Shown one piece after another: positions 8,462 to 12,348 of a stretch of DNA of 12,348 nucleotides. Under the pieces are notes generated by a model. The model did not search any database. It saw only the letters and a program-made list of their open reading frames with translations, and was not told the DNA's origin. Position 1 is the first letter of the stretch. Every line of letters starts with the position of its first letter. A program made the translations under genes and the position numbers. This stretch comes from Comamonas sp. lk (GTDB taxonomy: Bacteria > Pseudomonadota > Gammaproteobacteria > Burkholderiales > Burkholderiaceae_C), in assembly GCA_945901215.1 (NCBI GenBank), contig CAMDKE010000038.1, positions 1 through 12,348 on the forward strand. Direction: 5' to 3'.

Positions 8462-9583
8462 CTACAGCACCAGCGGAGCCGCGTATCCCGTCATTTCCAG
8501 GTAGCCGCGTCCAATCAGATGCTGCTGGTTGTCCCACAGTTCGCACAAGCCCTCCCAATACACCGCGCCGGTGGAGTTGCGGCTGTCGAGCTCCTGGGCG
8601 TCAAACACCGCTTTGACGGTGTAACTGCCCGTTGGCGTGCGCAAGCGCCATTGGACGGGGTAGTTGGCCTGTGTGCGTGGGCTGCGCCACAGGCGCTCGG
8701 GTTCAAACACCACATCACCTGCACGGAAGCTAAGCGCCCGGTCACCCAGACGAAATGAGCCGCCGTCCCACAAGGCGCTGCCATCCTTGCGCCGCAGCCT
8801 AAAGGCGGTGAGCGCGCTGCCGTCTTGCAGGTTGATACCCACCCAGTCCCAACCCACCGCGTCGGGGTGCAAGAGCGCGTCGCTCCATTCCTGGTCCAAC
8901 CAGGCGCTGCTGCCCGCCTCTAGCGCCCGGCGTTGACCCTTGAGGCGGATTTCGCCCTGGGCCCGCAGTTGCGGCCGGCTGTAGTAGTAGCTGAACTGCG
9001 CTGCGTCTGGCCCCTTGCGCGAGTGGCCCTGGTCGCCCTGCAAAAGCAGCGGCTGCGTTTCCGTAAAGCGCAGTTCCAGCACAAAGTCAGCCGCGCGCAC
9101 CTGGGCGCGCAAATCGCCCCCGGGCGTGCGCAGTAGCGACCAGTCGCGCAGCACCACGCCAGTGTCCACCACGCTAGCCCAGGCCCCATCAGCCGGGTTA
9201 TCGCCGCCTGGCGTGCCCGACCAGCGCGCAATACGCTGGTCCGACCACAGCGTTTTCCCCGCCACATCGCTCACTGCGGCATGCGCAAACAATAGTTGCT
9301 TGGCTGCTAGCGCCGAGTCCAAGCCCTGTGTGGATGCTACGCGGCGCCGAAAGAAGGTGACCTGAAACCCCAGCGCCGCCACCTGTCCGGCCACATTCGC
9401 ACAGCCGGTGACGTACCACCATTCGGTCTGAAAGTCGGGGTGTGCGCCCGCGTCGCGGGGAAAGGCCAGTGGCCTGCCAGCCTTATCCGTGGCCGCTGGC
9501 GCCGCAAAGGGCAGGCAAGCCGCCGTGGCAGTGGCCATGCTGGTCTTTACGAGCTGGCGGCGACTCAGGAGCGGAAAGGGCAT
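8462..9583 (-). CDS. Tat-exported lipocalin-like protein, AttH/CrtC superfamily
   Basis: This is a 373-residue protein of the superfamily that includes AttH and carotenoid 1,2-hydratase (CrtC). The N-terminus has a twin-arginine signal: SRRQLVK at 7-13, a hydrophobic stretch, and an AAPA cleavage-like site near residue 30. Export to the periplasm in folded form is therefore likely. Family hallmarks follow: FPRDAGAHPDFQTEWWYVTG at about 41-60, and later WLDQEWSDALL and GWDWVGINLQDGSALTAFRLR. The family has two lipocalin-like beta-barrel domains; its biochemical role outside carotenoid hydration is not settled. Such genes are often next to a LolD-like ATPase and an FtsX-like permease (attFGH arrangement). 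Neither is in this window; an MsbA-like exporter follows instead. The start is supported by the Tat signal but has no clear ribosome-binding site. Confidence 0.88.
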   Translation of the reverse strand: MPFPLLSRRQLVKTSMATATAACLPFAAPAATDKAGRPLAFPRDAGAHPDFQTEWWYVTGCANVAGQVAALGFQVTFFRRRVASTQGLDSALAAKQLLFAHAAVSDVAGKTLWSDQRIARWSGTPGGDNPADGAWASVVDTGVVLRDWSLLRTPGGDLRAQVRAADFVLELRFTETQPLLLQGDQGHSRKGPDAAQFSYYYSRPQLRAQGEIRLKGQRRALEAGSSAWLDQEWSDALLHPDAVGWDWVGINLQDGSALTAFRLRRKDGSALWDGGSFRLGDRALSFRAGDVVFEPERLWRSPRTQANYPVQWRLRTPTGSYTVKAVFDAQELDSRNSTGAVYWEGLCELWDNQQHLIGRGYLEMTGYAAPLVL

Positions 9584-9630
9584 GGCTTGTGGCGTCTGAA
9601 ACGGAGTATTTTGACCGTCTATGCTTGCGG

Positions 9631-9666
9631 GGCGGCTAGCGCTGCGGCTTTAGCGGCTAGACCGCC
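9631..9666. repeat. imperfect inverted repeat in the divergent intergenic region
   Basis: A 13-bp stem is formed by 9631-9643 (GGCGG-CTAG-CGCT) and 9652-9666 (AGCG-g-CTAG-a-CCGCC), with two single-base bulges (9656 and 9661) on the right arm and an 8-base loop. It lies 48 bases before the AttH-like start on one side and 55 bases before the GST start on the other. It could be an operator for a regulator of both genes, an RNA hairpin in one leader, or a dispersed intergenic palindrome. No T run follows on either strand, so a terminator is unlikely. The repeat itself is read directly; its role is open. Confidence 0.6.
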
Positions 9667-9675
9667 AGCAGTTCT

Positions 9676-9681
9676 TAGAAT
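9676..9681 (+). promoter_or_regulatory. candidate -10 box upstream of the GST gene
   Basis: TAGAAT differs from the sigma-70 consensus TATAAT at one position and lies 40 bases before the GST start codon. No good -35 box is found 16-18 bases upstream; that place is occupied by the right arm of the inverted repeat at 9631-9666. If the promoter is real, this layout would fit a promoter helped or blocked by a protein bound at the repeat. Confidence 0.3.
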
Positions 9682-9721
9682 GCACGTGTTCAGGTTTCAA
9701 ACTATTTTCACCGGAGAGCAT

Positions 9722-10423
9722 ATGCTGAAGTTTTTTTACAACGCCGCCCCCAACCCCATGAAGATTGCCCTTTTGCTCGAAGAGCTGGGGCTTAGCTATG
9801 AGGCCATACCGGTGGATACCCGCAAGGGCCAACAATTCGCCCCCGAATTCCTGGCAGTCAATCCCAACGCAAAAGTTCCGGCAATCGTTGAGGGCGACGT
9901 GACTGTTTTTGACAGCAATGCCATCTTGCTTTTCCTGGCTGACCGTGAAAAACGCTTCGTCTGCGCCGATATGGCGAGCCCGCAGCGCGCTGAAACCCTT
10001 TCATGGCTGATGTTCATCGCCAGTGGCATTGGGCCCTTTTCTGGGCAGTCTGTGCATTTTCGCCACATGGCACCCGAACCAAAAACCTATGCCTTGAATC
10101 GGTACGACTACGAAGCTAACCGCCATTGGGGAATCTTGGAGAATCATCTTTCCACACGGACATTCATGGTCGGGGAAACCTACAGTCTGGTTGACATGGC
10201 TTTTTGGGGTTGGGCCCGCCTGCTGCCCTTTGTACTGGGTACTGGGGACGCCACCTGGGTGCAGTACCCCAATGTGAAGCGACTGCTAGACCTGATTAAC
10301 ACCAGGCCAGCGGCCCAACGCGCAGAAGCATTGAAAAGCCGGCACAGCTTCAAAGCGGAGCTCGATGCTGATGCGCGCAAATTCATGTTTCCGCAAAACG
10401 AGCGTCTGGAAAAGAATGCCTAG
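9722..10423 (+). CDS. glutathione S-transferase
   Basis: This is a cytosolic glutathione S-transferase of 233 residues. The N-terminal thioredoxin-like domain (about 1-78) shows NAAPNPMKIALLLEELGL, the cis-proline motif KVPAIV with P53, and FDSNAILLFLAD with D64 and S65, the place where the family binds the gamma-glutamyl part of glutathione. The helical C-terminal domain carries FMVGETYSLVDMAFWGWARLL, matching the conserved N-capping box region (S155-D158). The N-terminus recalls the Ure2p/YfcG-like (nu) group; this is a tentative placement. I choose the ATG at 9722 because GGAGAG at 9713-9718 precedes it and the domain begins at once. The open frame extends back to 9440, but that part is antisense to the AttH-like gene. 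A haloacid dehalogenase gene follows after 36 bases. Confidence 0.93.
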   Translation: MLKFFYNAAPNPMKIALLLEELGLSYEAIPVDTRKGQQFAPEFLAVNPNAKVPAIVEGDVTVFDSNAILLFLADREKRFVCADMASPQRAETLSWLMFIASGIGPFSGQSVHFRHMAPEPKTYALNRYDYEANRHWGILENHLSTRTFMVGETYSLVDMAFWGWARLLPFVLGTGDATWVQYPNVKRLLDLINTRPAAQRAEALKSRHSFKAELDADARKFMFPQNERLEKNA

Positions 10424-10434
10424 GTCAAAAGATC

Positions 10435-10448
10435 TTGTGGGCTCACAA
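10435..10448. repeat. short inverted repeat just upstream of the dehalogenase gene
   Basis: TTGTG (10435-10439) and CACAA (10444-10448) flank a GGCT loop and are followed by six further A residues and the GG of the dehalogenase's ribosome-binding site (AAGG, 10452-10455). As RNA it could fold next to, but not over, the binding site. It lacks the T run of a terminator on the + strand. A role is uncertain. Confidence 0.3.
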
Positions 10449-10459
10449 AAAAAGGTCTT

Positions 10460-11143
10460 ATGGTCAAGTTAGTTGCCTTTGACGCCTATGGGACGCTGTT
10501 TGACGTGTATTCCATGGGCCAGTTGGCCGAACACCTGTTCCCCAGCCATGGTCAAGCCCTGGCCTTGATGTGGCGTGACCGGCAAATTGAATACACGCGC
10601 CTGGTCACCATGAGCGATCCCGACGCTGGGGGGAGTCGGCATTACCTGCCATTTTGGGAGCTGACCGTGCGCTCCTTGCGGTATTGCTGCAAGCGCCTCG
10701 GGCTTGCACCGGGTGCGGGCGACGAGCAGCGTTTGATGGACCAGTACGCCAAACTCACCGGATTTCCCGATAGTTTGGATGTTCTTCGCTCCATCAAGAA
10801 CAAGGGGCTGTCGACGGCCATTTTGTCCAACGGTAGCCGGGAGATGCTGTCCACGGTAGTGAACGCCAACGGGTTGACCCCCTATTTGGATCAGGTGGTC
10901 TCGGTGGAGGATGTTCGCCTATTCAAGACTGCGCCGCAGGCCTACGCGCTGCTGCTGTCCGCGTTTCCTGTGGCCAAGCAGGAAATACTGTTTGTTTCCA
11001 GTAACGCGTGGGATGCACTCGCGGCCAAATGGTTTGGATTTCAGGTGTTTTGGGTGAACCGGCTCGGGCACCCTTTTGAGGAAATTGGTGAGCGTCCGGA
11101 CTATGAAGGCAAGTCTCTCTCAGACGTTTTAGCGGTTCTCTGA
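10460..11143 (+). CDS. (S)-2-haloacid dehalogenase, haloacid dehalogenase type II
   Basis: This is a HAD-superfamily hydrolase of 227 residues that matches L-2-haloacid dehalogenases, which convert L-2-haloalkanoic acids to D-2-hydroxy acids. By comparison with the Pseudomonas enzyme L-DEX YL from memory, the catalytic set is present: nucleophile D8 in FDAYGTLFD, halide-binding R39 in MWRDRQIEYTRL, S123 and N124 in ILSNGS, K156, Y162, and S180, N182 and D185 in FVSSNAWDALAAKWFGF. K156 lies in LFKTAPQAYAL, so the proline that usually follows this lysine is a threonine. An AAGG at 10452-10455 supports the ATG. The gene is 36 bases behind the GST gene and probably shares its transcript. The actual substrate in the cell is not known. 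Confidence 0.92.
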   Translation: MVKLVAFDAYGTLFDVYSMGQLAEHLFPSHGQALALMWRDRQIEYTRLVTMSDPDAGGSRHYLPFWELTVRSLRYCCKRLGLAPGAGDEQRLMDQYAKLTGFPDSLDVLRSIKNKGLSTAILSNGSREMLSTVVNANGLTPYLDQVVSVEDVRLFKTAPQAYALLLSAFPVAKQEILFVSSNAWDALAAKWFGFQVFWVNRLGHPFEEIGERPDYEGKSLSDVLAVL

Positions 11144-11306
11144 ACACCAAGCTTCAAGTACTCTGGCGCTTGGCCGCCGGCCCCAGCCCAACCGGAAAAA
11201 AGTCACGATGGGGCATTGACATTAATATGCGCCAACGTGTTGCCCTTGGCAGCCAAGCCTGCTCAGTTGCTGGGTTGACGGATTCAAAGCAATTTACGGG
11301 AGTTCT

Positions 11307-12348
11307 ATGGCATCGATTCAAGAAGAGGGCATCTTCATCGCCCAGCGCACAGCGGGCAAGCAAAACATCCAGTGCTTGTTACGCCCCGACAAAGCCAACC
11401 GCCACGGCCTGATCACGGGTGCTACCGGCACCGGCAAAACCATCACCCTCCAAACGCTGGCTGAAGGCTTTTCCAACCTGGGTGTGCCGGTGTTTCTGGC
11501 CGACATCAAAGGCGACCTCACTGGCGTTTCGCAGGCTGGCGCTCTGGGCGACAAGCTGGCCAAAGTCCTTAACGAGCGCGGCTTGCCCAGCCCAAGCTTT
11601 AGCGCCTTTCCCACCACCTTGTGGGACGTCTTTGGCGAGCAGGGTCATCCGGTACGCGCCACAGTCAGCGACCTTGGCCCCTTGCTGCTGTCGCGCATGC
11701 TCAACCTCAACGACACCCAGTCTGGCGTCTTGCAACTGGTGTTCAAAATTGCCGATGACGACGGCCTGATGCTGCTGGACATGAAAGACCTGCGCGCCAT
11801 GTGCCAGCACGTGGGCGAGAACGCGTCCGCCTACACCACCGAATACGGCAATATCAGCGCCGCCAGCATAGGCGCCATCCAGCGCGGCCTGATGCAAATC
11901 GAAAGCCAGGGAGGCGATCAGTTCTTTGGCGAACCCATGCTCAATATTGCCGATTTCATGCAGACCGACGCCAGCTGCGGCACGACTGCAAGCGGCGGGG
12001 GCAAAGGCGTGATCAACGTGCTGGCGGCGGACAAACTCATGAACTCGCCGCGCCTGTACGCCACTTTTTTGCTGTGGATGCTCAGCGAGCTGTTTGAGAC
12101 ACTGCCCGAGGTGGGCGACCTGGACAAACCCAAACTGGTGTTCTTTTTTGATGAAGCCCATTTGCTCTTCAAGGACGCGCCCAAGGTGCTGATTGAGCGC
12201 ATTGAGCTGGTGGTGCGGCTGGTACGCTCCAAGGGCGTGGGCGTGTTTTTTGTCACGCAAAACCCGTTGGACATTCCTGATACGGTGTTGGCGCAGCTGG
12301 GCAACCGGGTGCAACATGCCCTGCGCGCCTTCACGCCGCGCGACCAAA
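11307..12348 (+). CDS. HerA-like ATPase, DUF853 family (YjgR-like), partial
   Basis: The first 347 codons are present and the frame runs off the window end. The product is a P-loop ATPase of the HerA/FtsK superfamily, matching the DUF853 (YjgR-like) group. Visible motifs are Walker A GATGTGKT at 38-45, an FLADIKGDLTG segment at 63-73 typical of the group, Walker B KLVFFFDEAHLLF with D282 and E283, and VVRLVRSKGVGVFFVTQNPLDIPD, which contains the arginine-rich and sensor-like part. The start is supported by GGGAG at 11298-11302. HerA relatives translocate DNA, but the role of DUF853 proteins is not established, so I do not extend that function here. It stands 163 bases after the dehalogenase gene and is probably transcribed separately. 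Members are usually about 500 residues, so roughly a third is missing. Confidence 0.9.
   Translation, partial: MASIQEEGIFIAQRTAGKQNIQCLLRPDKANRHGLITGATGTGKTITLQTLAEGFSNLGVPVFLADIKGDLTGVSQAGALGDKLAKVLNERGLPSPSFSAFPTTLWDVFGEQGHPVRATVSDLGPLLLSRMLNLNDTQSGVLQLVFKIADDDGLMLLDMKDLRAMCQHVGENASAYTTEYGNISAASIGAIQRGLMQIESQGGDQFFGEPMLNIADFMQTDASCGTTASGGGKGVINVLAADKLMNSPRLYATFLLWMLSELFETLPEVGDLDKPKLVFFFDEAHLLFKDAPKVLIERIELVVRLVRSKGVGVFFVTQNPLDIPDTVLAQLGNRVQHALRAFTPRDQ

Noticed and set aside
9440..9721. N-terminal extension of the GST reading frame upstream of 9722
   Set aside because: It overlaps the AttH-like signal peptide region in antisense, has no domain content, and the ATG at 9722 has a good Shine-Dalgarno sequence directly before the GST fold begins.
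11216..11221. TTGACA as a -35 box for the DUF853 gene
   Set aside because: No acceptable -10 sequence lies 16-18 bases downstream (GTTGCC at the 17-base spacing), so a promoter cannot be supported here. The rest of this 163-base gap holds only short palindromes such as CTTGGC-A-GCCAAG at 11245-11257.
11170..11412. An 80-codon plus-strand frame between the dehalogenase and the DUF853 gene
   Set aside because: It overlaps the start of the DUF853 gene in another frame, has a biased composition, and shows no recognisable family features.
11379..12347. A 322-codon open frame on the minus strand opposite the DUF853 ATPase gene
   Set aside because: The plus strand carries Walker A and B motifs in a continuous frame with a good ribosome-binding site. 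The antisense frame has low-complexity composition and no motif.
1..12348. A defence, CRISPR, mobile-element or prophage system
   Set aside because: No transposase, integrase, spaced direct repeats, nuclease-effector pair or tRNA-flanked insertion is seen. The content is complex I, metabolic and transport genes with uniform composition.

Overview
This is a GC-rich, gene-dense chromosomal window that looks like a betaproteobacterium of the order Burkholderiales, most likely family Comamonadaceae (Rhodoferax/Polaromonas-like). That placement rests on the protein sequences and on the gene order nuoK-nuoL-nuoM-nuoN followed by a NUDIX hydrolase and a DUF1178 protein. It is an inference from recalled family features, not from a search.

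Layout. Positions 1-5417 (+) hold the 3' end of a complex I (nuo) operon: the last codons of nuoJ, then nuoK, nuoL, nuoM and nuoN, all membrane-arm subunits that carry proton translocation. Positions 5449-6509 (+) hold an ADP-ribose-pyrophosphatase-like NUDIX hydrolase and a DUF1178 protein that share an ATGA overlap. A terminator-like hairpin lies over the nuoN stop codon and may partly separate this pair from the nuo genes. Positions 6592-9583 (-) hold, in transcription order, a Tat-exported lipocalin-like protein of the AttH/CrtC superfamily and an MsbA-type ABC exporter half-transporter. This pair converges on the DUF1178 gene.

Positions 9722-11143 (+) hold a glutathione S-transferase and a type II (L-2-)haloacid dehalogenase 36 bp apart, divergent from the AttH-like gene. 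The divergent intergenic region contains a 13-bp-stem imperfect inverted repeat and a good -10 box. Positions 11307-12348 (+) hold the first 347 codons of a HerA-like ATPase of the DUF853/YjgR family, cut by the window end.

The window reads mainly as housekeeping and lightly accessory chromosome. I see no mobile element, CRISPR array, RNA gene, prophage or defence island, no gene-free stretch over 300 bases, and no clear sign of a new system. The points most worth a second look are the inverted repeat between the divergent genes, the GST-dehalogenase pair, the His-rich loop in NuoL, the nuoN-NUDIX junction without an intervening small gene, and the AttH-like gene without its usual FtsX-type partners.
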